A stretch of DNA of 64,000 nucleotides from an uncultured Acidobacteriia bacterium (GTDB lineage Bacteria; Acidobacteriota; Terriglobia; Bryobacterales; Bryobacteraceae), in assembly GCA_903923395.1 (NCBI GenBank), contig CAIXXM010000085.1, positions 1 through 64,000 of the forward strand. The letters are read 5' to 3'. A program made the position numbers and the translations under genes. Below, piece by piece: positions 18,194-28,382 of this stretch (positions within the stretch are counted from its first letter, which is position 1; each line of letters begins with the position of its first letter). The notes under the pieces are model-generated. The model saw only the letters and a list, made by a program, of their open reading frames with translations, was not told where the DNA came from and made no database searches.

Positions 18194-19591
18194 CTATTCT
18201 TCGCTGAGCACCAGATAGATGAGATGCCCGCCGCGCTCAATCTGCACCACCAGCGGATCTCCGGTTTTCAGCTGATCGAGCGCCCCCCGCAGCGCCTCCA
18301 AAGTAGTCACTGGACGGCTGTTAACGGTGTAGATAATATCGCCCGGATTCAACCCGCCCTGTCCGTTGTATTCGGCGATCCCGGCCTTGGCAGCCACGAT
18401 CACACCGTACTTGAAGCGGGTATCCGAAACAATCGCGGCCACATCCTGCGTAATCGCAATGCCCACAATGCCAAGGCGCTTCACCGTGTTGGTCTCCGGC
18501 TTCACCAAGTCCGCGAAACGGAAAGGATCATCCTCCGTTTCCTTCACTTTGACCGATATTTCGAGATCAGAACCGCTGCGCTTGACCTTCAGCGTTGCCG
18601 TATCCCCAATGCGCAGTTTGAACAGGCCCACCTCAAATTGACGGGCATTCTCCACCGGCTTGCCATTCAGCGAAACGACGAGATCACCTGTCGCCAGACC
18701 GGCAGCTTCGGCAGGGCCGTCGGGGTCCACATCACTCAGAATGGCACCCCAATCCTGCGGCAGACCCAGGCCAGCCGCCAGTTCGGGTGTCACCGTCTGA
18801 ACCCGGACGCCGATTTCGCCCCGGTGCACGTGACCGTCCTTCACGATCTGTTTGTAAACGTAATCCACCACGTTGCTGGGAATGGCGAACCCAATGCCTT
18901 CACTGCCGCCCGATTGCGACAGGATAAAGGTATTGATCCCCACCACCCTGCCTTCGGAATCCAGCAGCGGACCACCGCTGTTGCCCGGATTGATCGGCGC
19001 GTCGGTCTGTATGTAGCTCATGGGATCGTCCGGCTTGATCTGGCGCGCCACGGAGCTGACCACACCGAGGCTCACCGAGTTTTCCAACCCCAGCGGATTG
19101 CCGAATGCCAGCACGATTTGCCCCTGCTTCAGCGCATCGGAATCAGCCAGTTGCAGGGCGGGCAGCGGTGCCTTTGGTTTGATCTTCAAAACGGCGAGGT
19201 CAATAGTGCGGTCCGTGCCGACGACCTCGGCATCGAGCAAACGGCTCGCGCGGCGCATGTCTGAGGAATCACCCGGGGCCTCGGCCAGCAGTACTTTTAC
19301 TGAGCGCGCCCCCTGCACAACATGGTTGTTGGTGACAATGTAGCCATCCGGCCCAAGGATTACGCCGGACCCCGTGCTCTTCTGTTTCGTCACCAGGCCA
19401 GTGGAGTGGCTGTTTTCTTCGCTGTCACTGCCAATGGAATAGCCGGTGGAGAAGACCTGGACCACCGAGGCATGGACCTTCTTCGAAAGGACCTGAATAG
19501 AGTCACTGAGGTCATGCAGGGCATCGCGCTTCGTCTGCGCCTGCGCCAGAACTGGCAGGAACAGGAATCCGAGAGAAATCCAACGCTTCAT
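18194..19591 (-). CDS. HtrA/Deg-type periplasmic serine protease with two PDZ domains
   Basis: 465 residues with a signal peptide (LGFLFLPVLAQAQ). Trypsin-like domain with triad His90 (VTNNHVV), Asp131 (RTIDLAVLK) and Ser205 (NPGNSGGPLL). The first PDZ follows at about 260-350 (IGVRVQTVTPELAAGLGL, AAGLATGDLVVSLNGKPV), and a second, more divergent PDZ at about 370-460 (GGLNPGDIIYTVNSRPV). It degrades or refolds damaged envelope proteins. It is on the same strand as the his operon and ends 22 bp before hisL. Family call is secure; DegP/DegQ/DegS subtype is not. Confidence 0.92.
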   Translation of the reverse strand: MKRWISLGFLFLPVLAQAQTKRDALHDLSDSIQVLSKKVHASVVQVFSTGYSIGSDSEENSHSTGLVTKQKSTGSGVILGPDGYIVTNNHVVQGARSVKVLLAEAPGDSSDMRRASRLLDAEVVGTDRTIDLAVLKIKPKAPLPALQLADSDALKQGQIVLAFGNPLGLENSVSLGVVSSVARQIKPDDPMSYIQTDAPINPGNSGGPLLDSEGRVVGINTFILSQSGGSEGIGFAIPSNVVDYVYKQIVKDGHVHRGEIGVRVQTVTPELAAGLGLPQDWGAILSDVDPDGPAEAAGLATGDLVVSLNGKPVENARQFEVGLFKLRIGDTATLKVKRSGSDLEISVKVKETEDDPFRFADLVKPETNTVKRLGIVGIAITQDVAAIVSDTRFKYGVIVAAKAGIAEYNGQGGLNPGDIIYTVNSRPVTTLEALRGALDQLKTGDPLVVQIERGGHLIYLVLSEE

Positions 19592-19709
19592 GGCACCTTG
19601 GATGTCCCAGGCAGCAGCGAAGTTGCCGTTCTGCCCTGCGAAACCAGGGACTTAACACTTCATTACCGAAGCTGAAGGCGGGCAAACACTGGTAAACTAC
19701 CGCTTTCCC

Positions 19710-22040
19710 GTGCGAAGCTCAGCTCTTATTCTCGTCCTGGCGGCCTCACTCCATGCCGCCACTTCCCAGAGGTTCGATTCCAACTGGCGGTTCCTCCAGT
19801 CCGATGCTCCCGGTGCCGAAGCGCCAGGCTTCCATGACTCCACCTGGCGGACGCTCGACGTGCCTCACGACTGGTCAATTGAAGGGGACTTCAGCAAGCA
19901 GGCACCGGCCGGTCAAGGCGGAGCGTTCCTGCCCGCCGGAACGGGCTGGTACCGGAAGAGTTTCACATTGCCACAGGCAGACGCCGCGAAGAAGGTGTTT
20001 ATCGATTTTGATGGAGTTATGGCCAATAGCGATGTCTGGATCAACGGCTTCCATCTGGGCAAACGGCCATATGGTTATGTGAGCTTCCGGTATGACCTGA
20101 CCGGGCATCTGAATTTCGGTGCGAAACCAAACATCATTGCTGTTCGCGCGGATAACTCCAGGCAACCGGCTTCTAGATATTACTCCGGTGCCGGCATCAA
20201 CCGCCATGTGTGGCTGGTGGTTTCCAATCCAGTGCATCTGGCGCACTGGTCAACATTTGTGACCACTCCGAAAGTCTCGGCAGCGGCAGCAACCGTGCAC
20301 GTGAAAACGGACCTCGTCAATGACTCCAGCATTCCCCACACGGTGTCTGTAAGTATTCAGATTGCCGGACAAACAGTGACCGCGCAGCAACGCGTGGAGG
20401 CGGGCAAACAGGTCACTTTGGAGCGCGACCTTGAAATCAAGTCACCGCAGCTTTGGAATCTGGAGAGCCCGAAGCTTTACGCCGCGGAAATCAAGACGGC
20501 GGAAGCGGGCAAAGTGCTCGACAGCGAACGGGTTTCCTTTGGCATCCGCGAATATCACTTTGATGCGGAGACGGGCTTCTGGCTCAACGGCAAAAACTTC
20601 AAGATCAAAGGTGTCTGCCTGCATGCGGACGCCAGCGCGCTTGGCACCGCTGTTCCCCTCAGTGCCTGGGAGCGGCGCTTGAACGCGCTGCGTGAGCTGG
20701 GGGTCAATGCCATCCGCACTGCGCATAACCCGGTATCGCCGGACTTTCTCGATCTCGCCGACCGCATGGGCTTCCTCGTGATGGACGAGATGTTCGATGT
20801 CTGGACTGTCGCAAAGAATCCCTACGATTATCACCTCGACTTCCGCGACTGGTCCGTCATCGATACCCGCGACACCGTGATGCGGGACAGAAACCACCCC
20901 AGCATCATCCTTTACAGCGCGGGCAATGAGATTCACGATACGCCCAAGGCAGATCTGGCCAAGGAGATTCTGGCCAGTTTGGTGAAGACCTTCCATGAGG
21001 CGGACCCCACGCGGCCCGTCACGCAGGCACTTTTCCGCCCGAACGTCAGCCATGACTATGACAACGGCCTGGCGGATATGCTCGATGTCATTGGGCAGAA
21101 CTACCGGGAGAATGAGATCCTGGCCGCGCATAGTGCCAAGCCCTCGCGCCGGATCATTGGCACGGAGAATGGACATCTGCGCAATGCCTGGCTGCCCATG
21201 CGGGATAACCCGGCTTATGCGGGGCAGTTTCTTTGGTCGGGGATTGATTATCTGGGCGAAGGGCGTATCTGGCCGCTCATCGCGGGGTCCTTCGGATTGC
21301 TGGACCGGACCGGCGCACTGAAGCCAGTTGGAATGGAGCGCCAGAGCTGGTGGGCAGAGAAGCCCGTCGTGCATATTGTGCGGCGCGTGGGACAGGGCGA
21401 ACGGCAGGCTACAGACCCTGGTTATGAACCTGACCCCGCGAGTGGACGCCTGAGTTATCCGCTGCGGAATGACTGGACGCCGGCCAACTTAGCGCCGCAT
21501 GAGGAGAATGTGGAGGTTTACAGTAACTGCCCTTCGGTGGAGTTATTGTTGAACGGGAAGTCGCTGGGTTCGAAAACACTGCCGGCGGATGCAAGTCCAA
21601 GAAATTGGCGGGTGCCTTTTGAAGCCGGTACGCTTCGTGCCTCCTGCGGCAATATCTTTCAAGAATTGAGGACAGCCGGAAAGCCGGCGAAGATCCTTCT
21701 GCGCACGGAGCCTTCGCCTCTGACCAACACATGGGACAGCGTGGCCTATGTGACGGCCGTGGTCACGGATGCCGATGGAGTTACCGTGCCGGGTGCCAGG
21801 GAGAAGATCACCTTCAACGTGTCCGCGGAAGGCAAACTGCTCGGCACGGACAGTGGCGATAATGCCAGCCTGGAAGCTTTTCACAGCGCCGTCCGCTCTC
21901 CGTTTTTTGGCACCTGTACGGCGATTCTCCGTGCAGCGCGGAACACGGGGACCGTAACGCTGCAGGCAACCGCCCCCGGCTTGCCCGCGGGAACGGCAAG
22001 TATCAAAATTTCGTCCCCTTTCCTCCCGGTTTCCCGCTGA
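19710..22040 (+). CDS. Secreted glycoside hydrolase family 2 (beta-galactosidase-like)
   Basis: 776 residues from a GTG start with a signal peptide (ALILVLAASLHAA). Sugar-binding jelly-roll domain at about 20-175 (WRTLDVPHDWSIEGDF, DVWINGFHLGKRPYGY), Ig-like domain at about 180-285, then the TIM barrel with RTAHNPVSPDFLDLADRMG and acid/base E407 in SAGNEIHD. The nucleophile glutamate is probably in GTENGH. C-terminal beta domains follow (VEVYSNCPSVELLLNGKSLG). It would release terminal beta-linked sugars from plant or microbial polysaccharides outside the cytoplasm. The lipase gene follows after 17 bp. Confidence 0.9.
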   Translation: MRSSALILVLAASLHAATSQRFDSNWRFLQSDAPGAEAPGFHDSTWRTLDVPHDWSIEGDFSKQAPAGQGGAFLPAGTGWYRKSFTLPQADAAKKVFIDFDGVMANSDVWINGFHLGKRPYGYVSFRYDLTGHLNFGAKPNIIAVRADNSRQPASRYYSGAGINRHVWLVVSNPVHLAHWSTFVTTPKVSAAAATVHVKTDLVNDSSIPHTVSVSIQIAGQTVTAQQRVEAGKQVTLERDLEIKSPQLWNLESPKLYAAEIKTAEAGKVLDSERVSFGIREYHFDAETGFWLNGKNFKIKGVCLHADASALGTAVPLSAWERRLNALRELGVNAIRTAHNPVSPDFLDLADRMGFLVMDEMFDVWTVAKNPYDYHLDFRDWSVIDTRDTVMRDRNHPSIILYSAGNEIHDTPKADLAKEILASLVKTFHEADPTRPVTQALFRPNVSHDYDNGLADMLDVIGQNYRENEILAAHSAKPSRRIIGTENGHLRNAWLPMRDNPAYAGQFLWSGIDYLGEGRIWPLIAGSFGLLDRTGALKPVGMERQSWWAEKPVVHIVRRVGQGERQATDPGYEPDPASGRLSYPLRNDWTPANLAPHEENVEVYSNCPSVELLLNGKSLGSKTLPADASPRNWRVPFEAGTLRASCGNIFQELRTAGKPAKILLRTEPSPLTNTWDSVAYVTAVVTDADGVTVPGAREKITFNVSAEGKLLGTDSGDNASLEAFHSAVRSPFFGTCTAILRAARNTGTVTLQATAPGLPAGTASIKISSPFLPVSR

Positions 22041-22057
22041 TAGAGTAGGAGGCCAAC

Positions 22058-22909
22058 ATGGCAAACATCGATTGGAACGAAGCACTAAAATACGCGCAAC
22101 TTGTGCAGGTCGCGTACTCGGCGGCACCGCAGGGGGAACTGGATCAGGCGGCGAAAGATGCGATGGCAGCGCTGGGTTATACCTACATCCAGTCAGTCTA
22201 TGCAAACGATCTGGCGACGGATATCAATCCGAACGGCGGCCATGACTGGGTTTCGTTTGGTTTTATTGCCGGCTCCGCAGCTGAGCTTGTGATATCGATA
22301 CGCGGTACCGAAGGCATCAACGAATGGCTTCATGATGCCGAATTCTGGCTGGTGTCCTGCCCTGTGTTTGGAGCCAAGGGCTGGACCGAAGACGGCTTCT
22401 CCGCCATCTATAAATCCTTCCGCCCCACCCGCGACCCCGCCGGCGCACCGCACCTGATGCAAACCATACGTGGCTTGATTGATGCCGGAGCATACACCAA
22501 AGTTACCGTCTGTGGACACAGCCTCGGCGGTGCGTTGACCAGCTTCCTTGGTCTGGATATCGCGCTCAACACTTCCTGCAAGAATCCGGTTGTGTACAGT
22601 TATGCGAGCCCGCGGGTTGGCGACCCCACGTTCGCGCATCACTACAATCAGACGGTTACAACAAACTACCGGATTGAGAACCGTTCTGATCTAGTCCCGA
22701 AACTTCCGCCCATTCTGCCCGTGCCATATGAGCACGTCAATACGGACGAAGCCCTGATCCCGGTCCCCGGAGAGATCAAGGCAGAGATTGCGTGCATGCA
22801 CGTGATCGAAACGTATCTCCACTTAGTTGCCGCGAAAGCTGGTGCTGCCGGTTTCCCTGTGGGAGCCAACTGCATACCGCCTAACGCGACTGCGGAAAAC
22901 CAAGGTTGA
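22058..22909 (+). CDS. Class-3 lipase-family alpha/beta hydrolase
   Basis: 283 residues preceded by a strong AGGAGG. The nucleophile elbow is CGHSLGGALT (S155), with SYASPRVGDPTF and RIENRSDLVPKLPP typical of fungal-type class-3 lipases, where the Asp of the triad lies. The likely catalytic His falls in YEHVN or CMHVIE. No signal peptide is visible, which is unusual for a secreted lipase. The substrate is unknown. Its 3' end overlaps the convergent dehydrogenase gene by 29 bp. Confidence 0.85.
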   Translation: MANIDWNEALKYAQLVQVAYSAAPQGELDQAAKDAMAALGYTYIQSVYANDLATDINPNGGHDWVSFGFIAGSAAELVISIRGTEGINEWLHDAEFWLVSCPVFGAKGWTEDGFSAIYKSFRPTRDPAGAPHLMQTIRGLIDAGAYTKVTVCGHSLGGALTSFLGLDIALNTSCKNPVVYSYASPRVGDPTFAHHYNQTVTTNYRIENRSDLVPKLPPILPVPYEHVNTDEALIPVPGEIKAEIACMHVIETYLHLVAAKAGAAGFPVGANCIPPNATAENQG

Positions 22910-24377
22910 CCGAACTGGTGGCCGGATCAGGCCAGCGGCTGGTCACCACTTTGCCGCGTGTATAGAACTGAACCCCTTCAGGCCCATACATATGCAGGTC
23001 TCCGAACAGGGAGCCCTTCCAGCCGCCAAAACTGTAGTAAGAAACCGGCACGGGGATCGGAACATTGATCCCCACCATGCCGACCTCCACATCGAACTGG
23101 AACTGCCGGGCCACGCCTCCGTCGCGCGTGAAGATCGCAGTGCCGTTGGCATAGGGATTGGCATTGATGATAGCCAGCGCTCCCTGATAAGTCTGCACAC
23201 GGACGATGCCGAGCACGGGTCCGAAGATTTCGTCGTCATAACAGCGCATGCCGGGCTTTACGTGATCCATGAGTGAGGTGCCAAGAAAGAAACCCTCGCC
23301 CTGTGCGGCAGGATGTTCCCGGCCATCCACCACCACTGTTGCGCCCTCTGGGTCAGCCAGATACGAAGCAACCTTATCGCGGTGCACTTTGGTAATCAGT
23401 GGTCCCATGTCCATGCCTGGTGTCTGGCCGGGGCCGATCTGGATCGCCGCCATGCGTTCTTGAATCGCGGCAATCAGTGGGTCCGCCACGCTGTCTATGG
23501 CCACAACAATCGAGATCGCCATGCAGCGTTCGCCGGCAGAACCGAACGCCGCAGATACGGCAGCATCGGCGGCCATATTCAAGTCGGCATCAGGCAACAC
23601 CAGCATGTGATTCTTCGCTCCACCCAGCGCCTGAACGCGCTTGCCATTTCGCGTTCCCGCTTCATAGATCGAACGGGCAATCGGTGTGGAGCCTACAAAG
23701 CTGATGGCCTTGATGTCGGGATGTTCCAGCAGCCGCTCCACGGCAACACGGTCGCCCTGAATTACATTGAACACGCCATCCGGCAGACCGGCCTTCTTCA
23801 GCAATTCGGCCAGCAACAGACTTACGGAAGGATCTTTCTCCGAGGGCTTCAGGACAAATGTATTCCCGCAGCCGATGGCATTCGGAAACATCCACATTGG
23901 CACCATGGCCGGAAAGTTAAAAGGAGTAATTCCCGCGACCACACCCAGGGGCTGGCGGATCTGATAGACATCCACACCCCGGCTGGCCTGCTCAGAGTAA
24001 CCACCTTTGAGTAAGTTGGGAATCCCGCAGGCGAACTCAATATTCTCCAGTCCGCGGGCTACTTCGCCCATGGCATCGGCAACAGTCTTGCCGTGTTCCA
24101 GAGATACTAACTGGGCAATTGCCTGCCGGTTGGCATCCACCAGTTCCCGGAAACGGAAGAGGATCTCGGCACGGCGGGAAAGTGCCGTCGCGCGCCACTC
24201 TGGATAGGCAGCCTTGGCCGCAGCAACAGCGGCATCCACATCCGCGGTGCTGGCGAAATCCACCTGGCCCTGCCCTTCGCCGGTCGCGGGATTCCAGATG
24301 GTGCCAAACTGGCCGCTGGCGGATGCAACAATCTGCCCGCCGATCCAATGCGATGTTCTCTTGATTGCTGCGCTCAC
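22881..24377 (-). CDS. mmsA: CoA-acylating (methyl)malonate-semialdehyde dehydrogenase
   Basis: 498 residues from a GTG at 24377 (GTGA overlap with the upstream stop, GAGGAACAG upstream); an ATG at 24398 is an alternative. Aldehyde dehydrogenase fold: FNFPAMVPMWMFPNAI, LKPSEKDPSVSL, FVGSTPIARSIYE, GGAKNHMLVLPDAD and catalytic Cys in GSAGERCMAIS. This subgroup makes acetyl-CoA or propionyl-CoA from malonate or methylmalonate semialdehyde, the end of uracil or thymine breakdown, which fits its place as the last gene of the pyrimidine cluster. Confidence 0.92.
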   Translation of the reverse strand: MSAAIKRTSHWIGGQIVASASGQFGTIWNPATGEGQGQVDFASTADVDAAVAAAKAAYPEWRATALSRRAEILFRFRELVDANRQAIAQLVSLEHGKTVADAMGEVARGLENIEFACGIPNLLKGGYSEQASRGVDVYQIRQPLGVVAGITPFNFPAMVPMWMFPNAIGCGNTFVLKPSEKDPSVSLLLAELLKKAGLPDGVFNVIQGDRVAVERLLEHPDIKAISFVGSTPIARSIYEAGTRNGKRVQALGGAKNHMLVLPDADLNMAADAAVSAAFGSAGERCMAISIVVAIDSVADPLIAAIQERMAAIQIGPGQTPGMDMGPLITKVHRDKVASYLADPEGATVVVDGREHPAAQGEGFFLGTSLMDHVKPGMRCYDDEIFGPVLGIVRVQTYQGALAIINANPYANGTAIFTRDGGVARQFQFDVEVGMVGINVPIPVPVSYYSFGGWKGSLFGDLHMYGPEGVQFYTRGKVVTSRWPDPATSSVNLGFPQSR

Positions 24378-25618
24378 TGGCTGTTCCTCAGAATCCACTC
24401 TACCGTGCTGTCCGCCAGGCGATCGAGCGCCGCTACAGCCAGTTCAAGGTGATCTTCTCTTGTATCTTCAATCTTGTTGTGGCTGATGCCGCGCAGTGAT
24501 TGCACGAACATCATAACCACGGGGATTCCGCCACGGACGATTTCCGCGGCATCATGGAGAGGGCCGGAAGGCAAACGGTGCGCGGTGCCGCAGGTCTCAG
24601 AAACCGCCTTTGCACAGAGTTCAACCAGTTCCGGGTGAAACGGCAGCGGTTCAATACTCCAGATGCGGGACCATTCCACACTGCACTTCTCTTCCGCCGC
24701 GAAGCGCTCCGCCGCAAGCTTTGCTTCACACCACATGCGGGCCAGCACTTCAGCACTTAGATCGCGCTGGTCCAGAGTTGTTTCACAGCGGCCCACAACA
24801 GCAGTAACAATCCCGGGGAAGGTCTTGACGCTGCCAATGGTACAAACTGCGTCAGGATGCGCACCCGCTATGTTACGAATCTCCAAGGCTAACTTCGCAG
24901 CGGCGGCAAGGGCATCATGGCGCTGGTGCATTGGCGTGGAACCAGAGTGCGCCTCCTGGCCATGGAAAGTAATAGCATGACGCTCCACGCCCTTCGTGCC
25001 CAGCACAACGCCCAGGGGAAGATCGAGACTTTCGAGCACAGGGCCTTGCTCGATGTGGAGTTCCAGATATGCGGCCATATTCCTGCGCTCTTGTTGAGCT
25101 TCCGGGAACCGGTCTATCTCCACACCACAGCGCCGAAGCGCATTTTCCAACAGGATGCCATCTTTGTCTTTCCGAACCCGGTCCGCGGCGATAGAATCCG
25201 TACCAGCGACGGCAGAGGAACCCAGCAAACTGCGCCCAAACCGCGCACCTTCCTCATCGGCGAAATCCACCAGCCGGATTGTCACCGGCGGACGGCCTCC
25301 ATACTGTTCGGCAAAGCGCCGCATGACCTCCAGACCGGCCATCACTCCGAGGGCACCGTCCAGCCAGCCGCCATTCGGCACAGAATCCAGATGACTGCCA
25401 AGCACAAGTGCCTTCTCTGAATCGCCTGGCAAAGTTACCCAACGGTTGCCCGCGGCATCCAGATGATGCTCCACGGGAAGGCTGCTGAGCTTCTGCGCAA
25501 ACCATTCGCGGGCCCGGAGCCAGGTATCTGTCCAGGCGACGCGCTGAGCACCGTGTTCATCAGCGGTGAGCGCCCGTAACTCCTTCAACTCCGCGATGGT
25601 GCGTTTGGGATCAAGCAT
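24374..25618 (-). CDS. N-carbamoyl-beta-alanine amidohydrolase (M20 family)
   Basis: 414 residues from the ATG at 25618, which has GAGG six bases upstream and overlaps the dihydropyrimidinase stop by 8 bp. The metallohydrolase motifs are LGSHLDSVPNGGWLDGALGV and FADEEGARFGRSLLGS, with a lid domain around HIEQGPVLE and GQEAHSGSTPMHQR. The family also includes allantoate and L-carbamoylase enzymes. Context favours hydrolysis of N-carbamoyl-beta-alanine to beta-alanine, CO2 and ammonia. Confidence 0.88.
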   Translation of the reverse strand: MLDPKRTIAELKELRALTADEHGAQRVAWTDTWLRAREWFAQKLSSLPVEHHLDAAGNRWVTLPGDSEKALVLGSHLDSVPNGGWLDGALGVMAGLEVMRRFAEQYGGRPPVTIRLVDFADEEGARFGRSLLGSSAVAGTDSIAADRVRKDKDGILLENALRRCGVEIDRFPEAQQERRNMAAYLELHIEQGPVLESLDLPLGVVLGTKGVERHAITFHGQEAHSGSTPMHQRHDALAAAAKLALEIRNIAGAHPDAVCTIGSVKTFPGIVTAVVGRCETTLDQRDLSAEVLARMWCEAKLAAERFAAEEKCSVEWSRIWSIEPLPFHPELVELCAKAVSETCGTAHRLPSGPLHDAAEIVRGGIPVVMMFVQSLRGISHNKIEDTREDHLELAVAALDRLADSTVEWILRNSQ

Positions 25619-26990
25619 GAATCGCCTCACGCCGCAGTAACTTGCCGGTTCCCCGTGTACCGGTGAATTTCGCTTCTTTGACCTGTACAGCGCCGCGAAC
25701 CGTCACGGCCCACGGCCTGCCTTCGATGGCGAAGCCTTCAAAACCGTTGTAGTCGAAGTTACCGTGATGAGTTGCCGCGGAGATTGTGCCCCGGTACGCA
25801 GGATCATAGATGACCAGATCCGCGTCACTGCCCACGGCAATCGTACCCTTGCGCGGGAACAATCCGAATAACTTCGCTGCCCTCGTACTCGCCGCATCCA
25901 CAAAACGGTGGATGTCCAAACTTCCGCGCTTTACACCGTAGGCGTACAGCAGGTTCACACGCTCTTCGAGCCCCGGAATCCCATTGGGAATTTGCGTGAA
26001 GTTCCCTTCTCCCATGCGCTTTTGATCCACATCGAAAGGACAATGGTCCGTGCCGACCGTATCGATCAATCCAGCCGCCAGAGCATCCCATAGCGGTTTC
26101 TGATTGCGCCGGTCACGCAGGGGTGGCGACATCACATGCTTCATGCCTTCCACACCCGCGCGCTCCGTATAGGTCTTATCGAGCAGGAAATGCGGAATCA
26201 CGGATTCCACACTTAGTCTGACGCCGCGCTGTTTGGCAAGCACTGCCGCGCGCAGAGCCGGTTCGCAGGACAAGTGAACCACATATCCCGCCGCGCCCGT
26301 ATTTTCCAGAAACGTTGCAAAGCGCTGCGTGCCCTCGGCCTCCACGGATTCCGGGCGACTGGGTTCATGCCATTCCGGACCAGTCTTGCCCTCCGCCAGC
26401 AGGCCTTGCTGCAGGCGGCCCACCAGTTCTGCATTCTCACAATGCGCCGTCACGATCACACCCAGCTTCTTCGCCAGCTTCATGGTTTGGTACATCTCGC
26501 CATCATCCACACCAAAGAAGTTCTTATATGCGAGAAAGATTTTGAAGGAGCTCATACCATCGGCAACAATCTCCCGAAGCTGCGATTCGGTCTTGTCATC
26601 GAACCTGGTTACGGACATATGGAAGGTGTAGTCGCAGGCACTGTGGCCCGCAGCCTTCTGCTTCCACAATTCATAAGCTTCCAACGCATCATCGTTGCGC
26701 GAGGGGCAGCACATCTCGATTAACGTTGTCGTTCCGCCCAGCAACGCCGCGATGCTGGCCGTTTCATGCGTATCCTTCGCGAAGGTAGACATGAAAGGCA
26801 GATAGATATGAACATGCGGATCAATAAAGCCAGGAAAGACCAGCTTCCCCGTGGCATCAATCACCTCTGTGCCGGGTGGCACGGGCAGGTTATGCCCGAT
26901 GGCTGTAATGGTCTCACCGGCCGCATAGATATCCGCGTGAAAGCGGGAATCCGCAGTAACAATTTCACCGTTCTGAATTAGAAGTGGCAT
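25611..26990 (-). CDS. hydA: Dihydropyrimidinase
   Basis: 459 residues, the usual length. Cyclic amidohydrolase motifs: metal ligands in DPHVHIYLPF, carbamylated Lys in MSSFKIFLAYK, then TAHCENAELV, VVHLSCEPAL and VGTDHCPFDVDQK. It opens dihydrouracil or dihydrothymine to the N-carbamoyl acid. It lies 6 bp downstream of preA and overlaps the amidohydrolase gene. D-hydantoinase activity is common in this family but the neighbours point to pyrimidine catabolism. Confidence 0.93.
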   Translation of the reverse strand: MPLLIQNGEIVTADSRFHADIYAAGETITAIGHNLPVPPGTEVIDATGKLVFPGFIDPHVHIYLPFMSTFAKDTHETASIAALLGGTTTLIEMCCPSRNDDALEAYELWKQKAAGHSACDYTFHMSVTRFDDKTESQLREIVADGMSSFKIFLAYKNFFGVDDGEMYQTMKLAKKLGVIVTAHCENAELVGRLQQGLLAEGKTGPEWHEPSRPESVEAEGTQRFATFLENTGAAGYVVHLSCEPALRAAVLAKQRGVRLSVESVIPHFLLDKTYTERAGVEGMKHVMSPPLRDRRNQKPLWDALAAGLIDTVGTDHCPFDVDQKRMGEGNFTQIPNGIPGLEERVNLLYAYGVKRGSLDIHRFVDAASTRAAKLFGLFPRKGTIAVGSDADLVIYDPAYRGTISAATHHGNFDYNGFEGFAIEGRPWAVTVRGAVQVKEAKFTGTRGTGKLLRREAIHA

Positions 26991-26996
26991 ATATCC

Positions 26997-28382
26997 TCAA
27001 TGGATCTCAATTCCATGGGCATCACGGTAGGTCTTCATCGCCTCCCAGTCCTCTGTCACCGCACAGTGATCGCGAACCACCTCAGACCACGTAACGGACT
27101 CACGGCCGGAGGGTACTTCCACCATCTCAATGCACTTCTCCACGGGGCAAACGTTGTAACAGAGGCGGCAACCCACACAATCATGCTCCCGCACCACGGG
27201 TTGCGGCCGCGAAGATATGGCCTCCTGTTTCCCGTTCAGCGTTACAGCCCATGCATAAGGAGCCACCACTTTCCCGCCGCTATCGAGTAAATCAATACAT
27301 TGGTGCGCCGTATCATTACAGGCGACGTAACACAGGTTGCACTTGATACAGCGCTCCTGATCAATACGGGCAACAGCCTTGAAAGACAGGTCGAAGTGTT
27401 GGAATTCAGATACACGCTGCAAGCTCTTGCCGCGGATATCATATATCGAGGCAAAGCCTTTCGAATCCATCCAGTTGGATAGACCGTCGATCATATCTTC
27501 GACAATGCGATAGCCATAGTGCATCGCAGCCGTACAGACCTGCAAGCTCGAAGCACCCAGCAAGAGAAACTCCGCCGCATCCTGCCATGTGGAGATGCCG
27601 CCCATACCGGAGATCGGTTTCCCCGACGAGCCCACCACAGAATCACTACCCAGAGCAGCCAGCATGTTCAAGGCTATCGGCTTCACCGCAGGACCCGCAT
27701 AGCCGCCATGCCCACCCTTGCCACCGATACTCGGCACCAGTTCGAGAGTATCTAAGTCCACCGCAACAATCGAATTAATGGTGTTGATCAAGGACAGCGC
27801 GTCCGCCCCCGCACGCAACGCCGCCTGCGCCGGGACAACGATGTTCGTGATATTCGGCGTCAGCTTCACGATCACCGGAATCTTTGCGACGGCCTTCACC
27901 CAACTGGTGATCTGCTCGCAATACTCAGGCACCTGGCCAACCGCACTGCCCATGCCGCGCTCACTCATGCCGTGCGGGCAGCCGTAATTCAATTCGATCC
28001 CATCCGCACCGGTATCTTCAATTTGCCGCACGATAGTGTGCCACGCTTCCGGCTTTGATTCCACCATGGCAGAGACAATGACTGCACGGTCCGGCCACGC
28101 CCGCTTGAGATCGCGAATCTCCCGCAAATTCTTTTCCAGTGGACGGTCAGATATCAACTCCACATTGTTGATGGCCAGCATCTTCTGACCACCGTAATGC
28201 CAGGCCCCGTAGCGGTTCGACACGTTCAGCACGGGCGGGCCGATCGTCTTCCACACTGCCCCGCCCCAACCCGCTTCGAAGGCCTTGTGGATTTGGGCGC
28301 CGGAATTCGTTGGCGGCGCGGACGCCAGCCAAAAGGGATTCGGGGATTCGATCCCTGCGAACTTGATACGAAGATCAGCCAT
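26997..28382 (-). CDS. preA: PreA, catalytic subunit of NAD-dependent dihydropyrimidine dehydrogenase
   Basis: 461 residues. A dihydroorotate-dehydrogenase-like FMN barrel (FAGIESPNPFWLASAPPTN, LNYGCPHGMSERGMG, GMGGISTWQDAAEF) is followed by a C-terminal ferredoxin domain with two 4Fe-4S motifs, CIKCNLCYVAC and CVGCRLCYNVCPVEKC. It reduces uracil or thymine with electrons from PreT. It overlaps preT by 8 bp. Confidence 0.94.
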   Translation of the reverse strand: MADLRIKFAGIESPNPFWLASAPPTNSGAQIHKAFEAGWGGAVWKTIGPPVLNVSNRYGAWHYGGQKMLAINNVELISDRPLEKNLREIRDLKRAWPDRAVIVSAMVESKPEAWHTIVRQIEDTGADGIELNYGCPHGMSERGMGSAVGQVPEYCEQITSWVKAVAKIPVIVKLTPNITNIVVPAQAALRAGADALSLINTINSIVAVDLDTLELVPSIGGKGGHGGYAGPAVKPIALNMLAALGSDSVVGSSGKPISGMGGISTWQDAAEFLLLGASSLQVCTAAMHYGYRIVEDMIDGLSNWMDSKGFASIYDIRGKSLQRVSEFQHFDLSFKAVARIDQERCIKCNLCYVACNDTAHQCIDLLDSGGKVVAPYAWAVTLNGKQEAISSRPQPVVREHDCVGCRLCYNVCPVEKCIEMVEVPSGRESVTWSEVVRDHCAVTEDWEAMKTYRDAHGIEIH

